Of a DNA stretch of 36,863 bases, positions 1 through 8,280 are shown piece after piece. The notes below the pieces were generated by a model that worked only from the letters and a program-made list of their open reading frames with translations, was not told where the DNA came from and did no database searches. Every line of letters starts with the position of its first letter. Position 1 is the first letter of the stretch. Origin of the DNA: Rhizobium chutanense (GTDB taxonomy: Bacteria > Pseudomonadota > Alphaproteobacteria > Rhizobiales > Rhizobiaceae); the NCBI RefSeq assembly GCF_002531935.1, contig NZ_NWSV01000040.1:1-36863 (forward strand), given 5' to 3'. The position numbers were made by a program, and so were the translations under genes.

Positions 1-1232
1 TGGGTGACGGCTTCGTCCGAGCTCTTGATCTGGCCGTGGACGAACTTCGAGACGACGTCCTTATAGGCATTGGCGATTGCCGGAGGCGCGCCGTAGCCCT
101 GGGCCAGCGAACCGAACAGCGTGCCGCCCTCGTTGGCCGCCTTCAGGTCGGCGATGCCCTTCTTGCCGCAGGCGTCGAAGTCGGTGTCGGGAACGTCGGT
201 ACGAGCCGGAACCGAGCCCTTGACGACGTTGAAGGCCGACTGGAAGCTCTTCGACAGCGTCGCCGTCGCCAGTGCCACCTGGGCGGCCTTGCGGTCGTCG
301 GGGACGTTGAACATGCCGAACATGTCGGAGTTGTAGATCACGCTGCCGTCGGTGCCGGGGAAGCGGTAGCAGAGGAAGTCTTTATCCGGGGTCTTCTTGG
401 CGGCGACGAATTCGCCCTTGGCCCAGTCGCCCATCACCTGCACCAGCGCATCACCCTTGATGACCATGGCGGTGGCCAGGTTCCAGTCGCGGCCGGAGAA
501 GTTCGGATCGACATATTTGACGATCTTCGCCAGATTGTCGAAGGACTTCTTCATCGTGTCCGACTTCAGCGACGCCTCGTCGAGGTCGTTGAAGGCCTTC
601 TTGTAGAACTCCGGTCCGCCGGTCGACAGCACGATGGAATCGAACATCGTCGCTTCCTGCCAGTTCTGGCCGCCGAGCGCCAACGGGATGACGCCTGCCG
701 CCTTCGCCTTGTCGAGCAGGGCAATCAGATCGTCGAAGCTCTTCGGCTCACTGCCGCCGATCTTGTCCATGACAGCCTTGTTGATCCACAGCCAGTTGAC
801 CGAGTGGACGTTGACCGGGGCCGCCACCCACTTGCCGTCATAGACCGAGAACTTCTGCAGGGCTGCCGGCACCGACTTGTCCCAGCCTTCCTTCTTCGCC
901 GTCTCCGTCAGGTCGCCCATGACGCCGGCTTGGGCATAATCGAGCACGGTATAGCCCAGCATCTGCGAGGCTGTCGGATAGGTGCCGGCCGCCACCATCG
1001 CCTTCAGCGCCGTCATTGCCGCGTCACCGCCGCCGCCGGCCACCGGAACGTCCTTCCAGGCAAAACCTTCCTTCGACAGATCCTGCTTCAGAACGTTCAA
1101 GGCCGCCGCCTCGCCGCCAGACGTCCACCAGTGCAGCATCTGAACTTCCTTCACGTCGGCAGCGCGCGCGGACACATGCGCGCCGGCCACAGCCAATGCG
1201 ATCACGGCAGTCGTGGTCAAAAACCTATTCAT
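1..1232 (-). CDS. Sugar ABC transporter substrate-binding protein (CUT1, GtsA-like), 3' end outside window
   Basis: Periplasmic binding protein that would capture a sugar and deliver it to an inner-membrane ABC permease. About 410 codons are visible and the stop lies beyond position 1. The ATG at 1232 follows a GGGAGG ribosome site. Residues 1-24 form a signal peptide (MNRFLTTTAVIALAVAGAH, cleavage near ARA-ADV). The mature start (VQMLHWWTSGGEAAAL) and later blocks (VAGGGGDAAMTALKA, VNVHSVNWLWINK, GRDWNLATAMVIKGDALVQVMGDWAKGEF) resemble glucose/mannose binding proteins of the GtsA type. It lies 98 bp after the aldehyde dehydrogenase on the same strand. It is probably the fifth gene of the LacI-controlled operon, with permease and ATPase genes expected just outside. 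The actual ligand cannot be read from sequence. Confidence 0.9.
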   Translation of the reverse strand, partial: MNRFLTTTAVIALAVAGAHVSARAADVKEVQMLHWWTSGGEAAALNVLKQDLSKEGFAWKDVPVAGGGGDAAMTALKAMVAAGTYPTASQMLGYTVLDYAQAGVMGDLTETAKKEGWDKSVPAALQKFSVYDGKWVAAPVNVHSVNWLWINKAVMDKIGGSEPKSFDDLIALLDKAKAAGVIPLALGGQNWQEATMFDSIVLSTGGPEFYKKAFNDLDEASLKSDTMKKSFDNLAKIVKYVDPNFSGRDWNLATAMVIKGDALVQVMGDWAKGEFVAAKKTPDKDFLCYRFPGTDGSVIYNSDMFGMFNVPDDRKAAQVALATATLSKSFQSAFNVVKGSVPARTDVPDTDFDACGKKGIADLKAANEGGTLFGSLAQGYGAPPAIANAYKDVVSKFVHGQIKSSDEAVT

Positions 1233-1330
1233 CGAAGAACCTCCCAGTTCCATTTGGAAGATGCGGAACCATTCCCGCATCCGATCACCCGCCCTCCTCA
1301 GGCGTAGTTTCATTGCCGGTTAAGCCGGCC

Positions 1331-2839
1331 TTAGGTTCTCGGCATCCACCAATTGGTGCGCTTGCCGATATGCATGTTCAGCGTCTTGGTCTCCGTGTAG
1401 TCCTCGACCGCATGGCGGCCGAGTTCGCGGCCGAGGCCGCTCTGCTTGTAGCCGCCGAAGGGAAGCTCCGAGGCGCCGTCCATGAAGGTGTTCATCCAGA
1501 CCGTTCCCGCCCGCACCGACCGGCCGATCGTCAGGCAGGTATCGAAATCGCGGCTCCAGACACCGGCCGACAGGCCATAATCGATGGAATTGGCGATCTG
1601 GATCGCCTCGGCAGTTGTTTCGAATGTCAGGACGGAAAGCACCGGACCGAAGACTTCCTCGCGCGCCACCGCCATATCGGGTGTCACCGCTTCGATGATC
1701 GTCGGCGACATGAACTGCCCCATGCCGAGGTCGAGCCTCTCGCCGCCATGCGCAACCTTCGCGCCATTGCTCCTGGCACCGGCGACATAGCCGGAGATCT
1801 TTTCCAGATGCTGCGGCGTGATGATCGCGCCGACCTGCGTCGAAGGATCGAGCGGGTCGCCGACCTTCACCGCCTTCGACAATTCGGCAATCCGCTTGAC
1901 GACGTCGGAAGCGATCGACTTGTGAAGGATCAGCCGTGAGCCGGCATTGCAGCACTCGCCGGCATTGAAGTAGGCGCCGAAGACCGCGGCATCGATGAAG
2001 GCTTCGAGATCGGCATCGGGGAAGACGATCTGCGGGTTCTTGCCGCCGAGTTCCAGCGAGACCTTCTTCAGCGTCTGCGCGGCATTCGACATGGTCAGCT
2101 TTCCCACACCGGTCGAGCCGGTGAAGGACACCATGTCGACGTCGGGATGGGCCGTCATCACCGCGCCGACCTCCGGTCCCCTGCCGGTGACAATATTGAC
2201 GACGCCGTCCGGAATGCCGGCCTGCTGCAGGATCTCGCCCAACACCAGCGTCGATCCCGAGGTCAGTTCCGAGGGCTTGACGACGGCGGTGCAGCCGGCG
2301 GCCAAGGCGAAGGGCAGCTTCTGGCCGACGATCAGGAAGGGAAAATTCCAAGGGGTGATGATCGAGACCACGCCGATCGCTTCGCGCAGCACGACGCCGA
2401 GCGTGCCGTCACCGAGCGCATTGTAGCTTTCGCCGTGAAGATCGCGTGCGAGAGCAGCGGCGTACCGCCATATGTCGACTGAGCCGGCAATTTCTCCCCG
2501 TACCTGTGTGACGGGTTTGCCTGCCTCGATCGCATCGAGAAACGCCAGTTCTTCCGCGCGTGCGGCGATCAGGTCGGCTGCCTTGAGCAGGATGGCGGAG
2601 CGTTCGGACGCGGTCATCCGCGGCCATGGCCCGAGATCGAAGGCCTTGCGTGCCGCAGCGATGGCGCGTTCGGCATCCGCCTTACTGCCTGTGGGGAAGC
2701 GGCTGACCACGACGCCGTGGCTCGGCGCGACACGCTCGATCGGATCGGCGGCGCCGGCCTCCCATTTGCCGTCGATGAGCATCCTGAAATCACGCGCTTT
2801 GTGGTTGCTCAGTGCGGTGGGGTTGACGAGGACCGTCAT
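1331..2839 (-). CDS. NAD(P)-dependent aldehyde dehydrogenase
   Basis: Oxidises an aldehyde to its acid. It is 502 residues from the ATG at 2839, the usual ALDH length. Seen motifs are the oxyanion Asn in PWNFP (N165), FTGSTGVGK for the cofactor, the general-base Glu in LELGGK (E263), the nucleophile Cys in GECCNAGSR (C297, next to an extra C296) and EEVFGPV near 394. An in-frame ATG two codons upstream (2845) is possible, but GGGAG sits only about one base before it and about seven bases before 2839. The 2839 start also overlaps the hydratase stop as TAATG, so I prefer it. General resemblance is to betaine/gamma-aminobutyraldehyde-type ALDHs; the substrate is unknown. Fourth gene of the operon. 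Confidence 0.93.
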   Translation of the reverse strand: MTVLVNPTALSNHKARDFRMLIDGKWEAGAADPIERVAPSHGVVVSRFPTGSKADAERAIAAARKAFDLGPWPRMTASERSAILLKAADLIAARAEELAFLDAIEAGKPVTQVRGEIAGSVDIWRYAAALARDLHGESYNALGDGTLGVVLREAIGVVSIITPWNFPFLIVGQKLPFALAAGCTAVVKPSELTSGSTLVLGEILQQAGIPDGVVNIVTGRGPEVGAVMTAHPDVDMVSFTGSTGVGKLTMSNAAQTLKKVSLELGGKNPQIVFPDADLEAFIDAAVFGAYFNAGECCNAGSRLILHKSIASDVVKRIAELSKAVKVGDPLDPSTQVGAIITPQHLEKISGYVAGARSNGAKVAHGGERLDLGMGQFMSPTIIEAVTPDMAVAREEVFGPVLSVLTFETTAEAIQIANSIDYGLSAGVWSRDFDTCLTIGRSVRAGTVWMNTFMDGASELPFGGYKQSGLGRELGRHAVEDYTETKTLNMHIGKRTNWWMPRT

Positions 2840-3618
2840 TACCATTCTCCCTTGAATGTTGCCGGGCGCTTGTCGCTGAACGATGCGACGCCCTCTTTCA
2901 GATCGCCGGTCTTGGCGGCGAGGATCGAGCCCAGGGCTTCGACCGCGGTTCCATTGTCTTCGCCGTTCGCCGATGCGATCATCAACTTGGCAATCTCGAT
3001 GGCCGCCGGCCCCCGTGCGGCAATGCGCTCGGCATACTCTCTTGCGGCAGTCAGCGAATGTCCTGTTGGCACAACCGCATCGACGATCCCGAGCAGGCGC
3101 GCTTCCTCGGCGGTGAATATTTCGCCGCCGAGCGCCATGCGCCGGACGACCTGCGCGCCGAACCGGCGCACGAGACGCTGGGTCCCGGACCAGCCCGGCA
3201 CCATGCCAAGGCCGGTCTCCGGCAGGCCGATCTTGATGTGCTGCTCGGCGAGGCGAATGTCGGCGACACCTGCAAGCTCAAGCCCACCTCCGAGGGCGTG
3301 GCCGTTCAGGGCCGCGACCAGCGGCACCCTGAGCGTCGCCAGTCTTTCGAAGATGCGGTGGCCGTGGCGAACCCAGAGATGACCGAATTCCTGCGGCAGC
3401 ATTCCGCCCCAGGCCTTGATATCGCCGCCGGCGGAAAAGCCCTTTCCTTCGCCGGTCAGAATGGCAGCGCGCACATTGGCGTTCGCCTCCACCGCGTCGG
3501 CCGCGTCCGCCAGGGCCTTCAGCATGTCGAGATCGAGCGCGTTCAGCTTCTCCGGACGAGAAATCGTCAGCGTCGCGACGTGGCCTTCGATATCGACCTT
3601 AACCGTTCCGCTAGCCAT
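2839..3618 (-). CDS. Enoyl-CoA hydratase/isomerase family protein
   Basis: Crotonase-fold enzyme of 259 residues acting on an acyl-CoA thioester. The oxyanion-hole segment (FSAGGDIKAWGG, about 61-72) and NGHALGGGLELA (about 105-116) are present. Both catalytic glutamates of true hydratases are kept, E114 in GGLELA and E134 in GLPETGLG, 20 residues apart as in rat hydratase (E144/E164). Hydration, rather than only isomerisation or lyase activity, is therefore plausible. The start overlaps the CoA-transferase end by 8 bases (ATGGCTAG). The stop overlaps the next ATG. Context suggests it takes the CoA ester made by the upstream transferase. A CoA-ester lyase giving an aldehyde for the next enzyme is an alternative. 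Confidence 0.92.
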   Translation of the reverse strand: MASGTVKVDIEGHVATLTISRPEKLNALDLDMLKALADAADAVEANANVRAAILTGEGKGFSAGGDIKAWGGMLPQEFGHLWVRHGHRIFERLATLRVPLVAALNGHALGGGLELAGVADIRLAEQHIKIGLPETGLGMVPGWSGTQRLVRRFGAQVVRRMALGGEIFTAEEARLLGIVDAVVPTGHSLTAAREYAERIAARGPAAIEIAKLMIASANGEDNGTAVEALGSILAAKTGDLKEGVASFSDKRPATFKGEW

Positions 3619-5230
3619 GGAAGCTGCCCTCCAGCGTCCGTGCCCTTTTGGCGGGAAGCGACAGGCCGATCGCTGCCTCCGCGAAGAGCGCGGCGTCCAT
3701 CACCTTCAGATCAGGCGCAACGATCAATGGAAACTCCGACTGATCGAGGATGTGGGATTGGAGATCGACGCCAGGGGCGATCTCGGTGAGGACGATGCCA
3801 TCGGGCGTCAGCTTCATCACGCACCGCTCGGTGACATAGGCAATATCCTGCCCCTGCTCGATCGCCCGCCTGCCGCTGAAAGTGACGTGTTCGACCTCGT
3901 TCACCAGCTTCTTCAGCTTGCCTTCCCTCTCGATCAGAAGGGCGCCATCGGCGATCGAAAGCTTTGCGCCGGCGTTGAACATGCCGGAGAAGACGATCTT
4001 CTTTGCCCGCGCCGTGATGTCGACGAAACCGCCGGCGCCGGCCGTCACATGCGGCCGGAAGGAAAGCTTGGAGACGTTGACCGAACCGTCCCTGCCGATC
4101 TCGAGGAAGGAGAGCAGCGATGCATCGAAGCCTGCCCCTTGGAAATAGGTGAACTGATAGGGAGACGGCATATAGGCGTCGGCATTGGAGGCGCAGCCGA
4201 AGGCGAAGTCGAGCAGCGGCACGCCGCCGACAGCGCCCTGCTCGATGACCCAGGTGACCGTACCGTGGAGCCCCTCCTCCAGCAGAATGCGCGGCACGTT
4301 GGCCGAGATGCCGAAGCCGAGATTGACGCAGCTTCCGGCTTGAAGCTCCTGCGCGACGCGACGCGCAATGACTTTCTGAACATTGAACTCCGGAACGCTG
4401 AAGCTATCGAGCGGGCGGAAGATTTCCCCTGATATCGCCGGATCGTACTGCGTCTGCGTCGTCTGCTTCTGTTCGGGATCGACGACGATATAATCGACCA
4501 GCATTCCGGGCACGCGGACGTCATGCGGCTTCAGCGAACCCTCCTTGGTGATCCGCTTGACCTGGGCGATGACGATGCCGCCATTATTGCGGGCGGCCAG
4601 CGCCTGATCGAGGCCGCCGAGATAGGCGCCTTCTTGTTCGTAAGTTAGGTTGCCGCGCTCGTCGGCGGTGGTGGCGCGGATGATGGCGACCTGAGGAACG
4701 ATCGCAGGAAAGAATAGCCAGTCGTCGCCCTCGAAGCTGACGCGCTTGACCACCGGATGTTCCGACGCCAGGCCGTTCATCGCGCAGCCCTGCCGCCGGG
4801 GATCGACGAAGGTGTCGATGCCGATCTTGGTCAGGACGCCCGGCCGCTTGGCGGCGGCTTCGCGATGGATATCGAACAGAATGCCGGAGGGGATGTTGTA
4901 GGCCGGGATTTCGTTGTCGGTGATCATCCGCCAGATCAGCGGCGGCTCGGAAGATGACGGCCCTGAGGGATAGGAACCGCCGATAATGCGCTTCAGCAGC
5001 CCCTTTTTGGCGATGTAGTCGACGCCCTTGATGCCGCTCATGTCGCCGGCGGCAATCGGATGAAGGGTAGTGATATCCTTGGGATGGCTGGTCGCATCGA
5101 AGCGTTCGCCAATCGCCTTCAGCATGAGATCAGGGCAACCGAGACCGCTCGAAGACGAGACCGTGACGACGGCGCCATCCGGAATCAGCGCTGCCGCTTC
5201 GGCTGGGGTGAGATGCTTCTGCATGGGCAT
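3611..5230 (-). CDS. Family I acyl-CoA:carboxylate CoA-transferase (YdiF/propionate CoA-transferase type)
   Basis: Moves CoA from a donor thioester such as acetyl-CoA to a carboxylic acid. At 539 residues it is the fused alpha-beta form of family I. The N-terminal half carries ADERGNLTYE (about 190-199). The C-terminal half has the glycine-rich GFGISANVP (about 305-313) and the putative catalytic glutamate E330 in VIEQGAVGGVP, which would form the glutamyl-CoA intermediate. The ATG at 5230 overlaps the repressor stop (TAATG); an in-frame ATG at codon 3 is an alternative. It is the first enzyme gene of the operon, so substrate activation by transfer, without ATP, appears to open the pathway. 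The acid used cannot be told from the sequence. Confidence 0.92.
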   Translation of the reverse strand: MPMQKHLTPAEAAALIPDGAVVTVSSSSGLGCPDLMLKAIGERFDATSHPKDITTLHPIAAGDMSGIKGVDYIAKKGLLKRIIGGSYPSGPSSSEPPLIWRMITDNEIPAYNIPSGILFDIHREAAAKRPGVLTKIGIDTFVDPRRQGCAMNGLASEHPVVKRVSFEGDDWLFFPAIVPQVAIIRATTADERGNLTYEQEGAYLGGLDQALAARNNGGIVIAQVKRITKEGSLKPHDVRVPGMLVDYIVVDPEQKQTTQTQYDPAISGEIFRPLDSFSVPEFNVQKVIARRVAQELQAGSCVNLGFGISANVPRILLEEGLHGTVTWVIEQGAVGGVPLLDFAFGCASNADAYMPSPYQFTYFQGAGFDASLLSFLEIGRDGSVNVSKLSFRPHVTAGAGGFVDITARAKKIVFSGMFNAGAKLSIADGALLIEREGKLKKLVNEVEHVTFSGRRAIEQGQDIAYVTERCVMKLTPDGIVLTEIAPGVDLQSHILDQSEFPLIVAPDLKVMDAALFAEAAIGLSLPAKRARTLEGSFHG

Positions 5231-6303
5231 TACTCAGCGTCCTGTTTCGATTTTACGCTTTTGCCGGTCCTCACCGGCGCGGCCTTGCCGGCGCCGCAGC
5301 TCTCGCGAACGACCAGCCGCACGGCTGTCGTCACCGTCTCCGCCTCGGCCTTGCCGGCATTGATCTGCTTGAGCAGCATCTGTGCGCCGCGGCGCCCGAT
5401 GCCCTGCGGATCGACCGAGACCGTCGTCAGCGCGGGGACCGCTGCCTGAGCCTCGATGACGTCGTCGAAACCCACCACGGCGAAGTCGGCGCCAGGCTCC
5501 AGACGGCGCGCGCGCAATCCATCGCAGACACCGAAGGCGACGGCATCGTTGAAGCAAACGGCCGCGGTCGGCCGACGGCCGAGAGCAATCGCTTTGCCGA
5601 TCGCCTCCACCCCGCCGGCGCGCGAAGGTGCCGCCGCGATGACCAGTTCTTCGTGATAGTCGAGCCCGGCCGCCTCCATGCCGCTTCGGTAGCCGGCAAG
5701 CCTGTCGTCGAAGACGGCGGTGTCGGGAAAGCCGCCGAGAAAAGCGATACGCTTGTGGCCGAGCGCCGCCAGATGCTTGACGGCCGACATCATGCCAGCC
5801 CGGTTGTCGGAGACGATCGACGAGACCTTGGCGCCGGGCAGGTTTCGCACGACGACCACCACCGGAATGCCGGCCGCAACGAGCGGCTTGAAGTCTGCGG
5901 CATCGGTGGCGCGGGCCGGTGAGACGATGAGGCCGGAAATGCCGTGCTCCCGCATCGACGCGACAACCTCCCGCTGCCGGTCGATGCTCTCGCCGGTGTT
6001 CGACAGGAACTGCACGAAGCCGGCCGACTGAACGACCATATCGACGCCGACCGCCAGCTCCGCAAAGAAGCTGTTCGTCAGGTCGTTGACGACGACCCCG
6101 ATAATCCGCGACTTGGCGCCGGCCTGGCGAAGATTGGCGGCGCCGCGATTATAGACGTAGCCGAGTTCGCGCATCACGGCATTGACCTTGGCGCGCGTCG
6201 CCTCATTGACCAGGGACGAGCCCTGAAGCACCAGCGACACCGTCGACTTCGAAACGCCGGCGGCCTTCGCGATATCAATGACGGTCACCCGCGCCTTTGT
6301 CAT
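5230..6303 (-). CDS. LacI-family transcriptional repressor
   Basis: DNA-binding regulator of 357 residues. Residues 7-30 form the LacI helix-turn-helix (VTVIDIAKAAGVSKSTVSLVL), followed by the hinge-helix region near 50-62 and a periplasmic-binding-protein-like effector domain (IIGVVVNDLTNSFFAEL onward; VVGFDDVIEAQAAVPALTTV near the end). A GGGAGGG ribosome site stands just before the ATG at 6303. It is the first gene of its own operon, and a perfect palindrome lies in its promoter spacer, so it probably represses itself together with the CoA-transferase, hydratase, dehydrogenase and sugar-binding genes. The inducer is probably a sugar-like compound or a pathway intermediate; this is inference. 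Confidence 0.94.
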   Translation of the reverse strand: MTKARVTVIDIAKAAGVSKSTVSLVLQGSSLVNEATRAKVNAVMRELGYVYNRGAANLRQAGAKSRIIGVVVNDLTNSFFAELAVGVDMVVQSAGFVQFLSNTGESIDRQREVVASMREHGISGLIVSPARATDAADFKPLVAAGIPVVVVVRNLPGAKVSSIVSDNRAGMMSAVKHLAALGHKRIAFLGGFPDTAVFDDRLAGYRSGMEAAGLDYHEELVIAAAPSRAGGVEAIGKAIALGRRPTAAVCFNDAVAFGVCDGLRARRLEPGADFAVVGFDDVIEAQAAVPALTTVSVDPQGIGRRGAQMLLKQINAGKAEAETVTTAVRLVVRESCGAGKAAPVRTGKSVKSKQDAE

Positions 6304-6337
6304 TTTCCCTCCCGACCACGACGTCGATTTGTGGGTA

Positions 6338-6365
6338 ATTATTTGGAACGTTCCAATTCTGTCAA
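6338..6365 (-). promoter_or_regulatory. Sigma70-type promoter of the LacI-CoA-transferase operon
   Basis: On the minus strand a perfect TTGACA (-35, 6365-6360) is followed after 16 bases by AATAAT (-10, 6343-6338, five of six matches to TATAAT). Transcription would begin near 6331, leaving a leader of about 28 bases before the ATG at 6303. The spacer is almost filled by the palindromic operator. Confidence 0.75.
6343..6356. promoter_or_regulatory. Operator O1, perfect 14-bp palindrome
   Basis: TTGGAACGTTCCAA is perfectly self-complementary with a central CG, typical of LacI/GalR-family operators. It lies between the -35 and -10 of the promoter, so bound repressor would exclude RNA polymerase. 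The gene immediately downstream is a LacI-family regulator. Confidence 0.8.
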
Positions 6366-6448
6366 GCGGAATCTAAATGAGATATTATTAAACTCCATTT
6401 TTGTTGACCTATTTCTTTGTCTTTGCCGCTTGATCCTTCTCTAAAAAA

Positions 6449-6462
6449 TTGGAACGTTCTAA
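6449..6462. promoter_or_regulatory. Operator O2, second copy of the palindrome
   Basis: TTGGAACGTTCTAA matches O1 at 13 of 14 bases and keeps six of seven symmetric pairs. Its centre is 106 bp from that of O1, about ten helical turns, so both sites face the same side of the DNA. This suits a looped LacI tetramer, or O2 may control the divergent histidine kinase. Confidence 0.7.
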
Positions 6463-6681
6463 AAATCGACCTCAACCGAGCGACATCGTTCGATATTTTC
6501 GACCGACAAAAAGCGAGCTGGACGAGGCACATTTTTGCCATCGGTAGTCGCCTCGAGCGAGTGGCCGATGACCTGTCTCCAAGTTTCCGTAGAGGAGCTT
6601 CTGCAGACCATTAGCGAAACTTTATCGTTTCTGACGAATGCTACGCATACGTGCAACGCGCCAGATCTGAAGCAGGGCCGG

Positions 6682-8217
6682 ATGATGCCACATTCGTTTG
6701 AATCCATTCTGGAGAACCTGCCGCAGGGCATTGTTCTGCTTGATCCTGCCAATAGGGTGACGGCTTTCAACGCCCGCACGCTCGAAATTCTCGGGCTTGC
6801 GGATGGAGCCGTCAGCAGAGGAATGACTATCGACGGGTTGCCGGGCGCCGCCGATTGCCGCGCAGCGGCGTGCCTGACGTCGACGACCGGCAGACCACAC
6901 ACGTCCCAGTTTGCGCTTTCCGACGGACGGATGGTCTCATTGACCTCAACCCCGTCGAAGGATGGAGGCTGGATCCTGAGCTATGAAGACATCTCTACCC
7001 TCATCCGCGTCGAAGACAGTCTCACCGAACAACACCACCGGTTCGACGCGGCCCTCCGCAACATGCCGCATGGGCTGTGCATGTTCGATTCGAAAAAGAA
7101 CCTGATCCTGTGCAACCCGTCCTATGCACGGATGTACAATCTGCCGGATTTGCTGACGCAACCAGGGACGCCGCTGGTCGATATCCTGGCCTTTCGCAGC
7201 CGCGAGGGCAATGGCCCGGCCGACACCGCGACCTATTTCGACGTCGTCTTCGAAGCGACGGCACGCGGTGCTGTGGCCAGCCAGAATATCGTGCTCACCG
7301 ATGGCCGCGTCATCAAGATCACCCATAATCCGATGCAAAACGGTGGTTACGTGGCCACCCACGAAGACGTCACCAAGACGGTGCGACTTGCGGAAGAACT
7401 GCGCCGGCATCACGATCAGCTCGAAACGACGGTGCAGAGCCGCACGGCCGAGGTCGAGCGCCAGGCGCGGGAACTCGAGCGAATGCTGGCGCAGGAGCGC
7501 AACATCAACGAATTGCAACGGCAGTTCGTGGCGATGGCATCGCATGAATTCAGGACCCCGCTCGCCATTATCGACGCGGCGGCCCAGCGGCTGTTGCGCA
7601 AAAGAGGGGCAGTCGAACCCGAATTTCTCGGTGACAAGGTCGACCAGATCCGCGCATCGGTGAACCGGATCGTCGATCTCATGGAGAGCATCCTGTCGGC
7701 CGGGCGCCTCGACACCGGCAAGATCGACATCAGCTACGATGCCTGCGCGTTGAGATCGCTGATCAGAAGCTGTTGCGAGCGGCAGTCGACGATCGCCAAG
7801 ACACACGCCTTTGTGCTCGACATCGATGGGCTGCCGGAGTTCATCGACGCCGATCCCCGCACTTTGGCGCAGGTCTTTACCAACCTGCTGTCCAATGCCG
7901 TCAAATACGCGCCCGGAACCTCTGAAATTCGCGTCACGGCATGGGAGGAGATGGAAAACGTTAAAGTCTCGATCAGCGATGACGGCGTGGGAATCGATCC
8001 CGAAGACGTGCCCCGGCTGTTCCAGCGCTATTTCCGCGCCGGGACATCGACCGGGATTGCCGGAACGGGCATCGGTCTCAACCTGGTGAAACAGATCGTC
8101 GAACTGCACCACGGCTCGATAGAGGTTCGAAGCGCAAGAGGGCGCGGATCGACCTTCACCGTCACCCTTCCGATCAAGCGAACCGATAACGCTTCCGCGA
8201 GCAGTGACGCTGCCTGA
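6682..8217 (+). CDS. Orphan sensor histidine kinase with two PAS domains
   Basis: Cytosolic two-component sensor; no membrane segment is visible. From the ATG at 6682 it has 511 residues. The reading frame stays open back to 6535 (560 residues), but PAS homology starts right after MMPHSFESILENLPQGIVLLD, so the later start is preferred even though its ribosome site (AGGG) is weak. Order: PAS 1 (about 5-110), PAS 2 of the NMPHGLCMFD type (about 118-230), a coiled-coil linker (about 235-275), HisKA with phospho-acceptor His in ASHEFRTP (residue 288), then HATPase with N box NLLSNAVKYAP, DDGVGIDPED and GTGIGLNLV. There is no receiver domain or response regulator nearby. The signal is unknown. Confidence 0.88.
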   Translation: MMPHSFESILENLPQGIVLLDPANRVTAFNARTLEILGLADGAVSRGMTIDGLPGAADCRAAACLTSTTGRPHTSQFALSDGRMVSLTSTPSKDGGWILSYEDISTLIRVEDSLTEQHHRFDAALRNMPHGLCMFDSKKNLILCNPSYARMYNLPDLLTQPGTPLVDILAFRSREGNGPADTATYFDVVFEATARGAVASQNIVLTDGRVIKITHNPMQNGGYVATHEDVTKTVRLAEELRRHHDQLETTVQSRTAEVERQARELERMLAQERNINELQRQFVAMASHEFRTPLAIIDAAAQRLLRKRGAVEPEFLGDKVDQIRASVNRIVDLMESILSAGRLDTGKIDISYDACALRSLIRSCCERQSTIAKTHAFVLDIDGLPEFIDADPRTLAQVFTNLLSNAVKYAPGTSEIRVTAWEEMENVKVSISDDGVGIDPEDVPRLFQRYFRAGTSTGIAGTGIGLNLVKQIVELHHGSIEVRSARGRGSTFTVTLPIKRTDNASASSDAA

Positions 8218-8280
8218 TGTTTCAGGATTGCTGTCCGGCATATCTACCCTATCCTTCTCGCTATAGAGGAGGACCATGCC

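Larger units (their letters stand above)
6304..6681. other. Divergent intergenic region between repressor and histidine kinase
   Basis: About 378 bp if the kinase starts at 6682. The left third holds the repressor promoter and O1. O2 lies in the middle. The stretch 6365-6450 is AT-rich compared with the window. I found no convincing plus-strand promoter for the kinase and no conserved RNA structure. Confidence 0.6.

Noticed and set aside
36..1307. Long plus-strand open frame of 423 codons opposite the sugar-binding protein
   Set aside because: It is the antisense shadow of a GC-rich gene: arginine/histidine-rich with no domain, while the minus strand encodes a complete binding-protein N-terminus with ribosome site and signal peptide.
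2839..3618. Feruloyl-CoA hydratase/lyase with the ALDH as vanillin dehydrogenase
   Set aside because: The gene order fits such a route, but no signature specific to hydroxycinnamoyl-CoA lyases was visible and the transporter is sugar-type, so the specific assignment is not supported.
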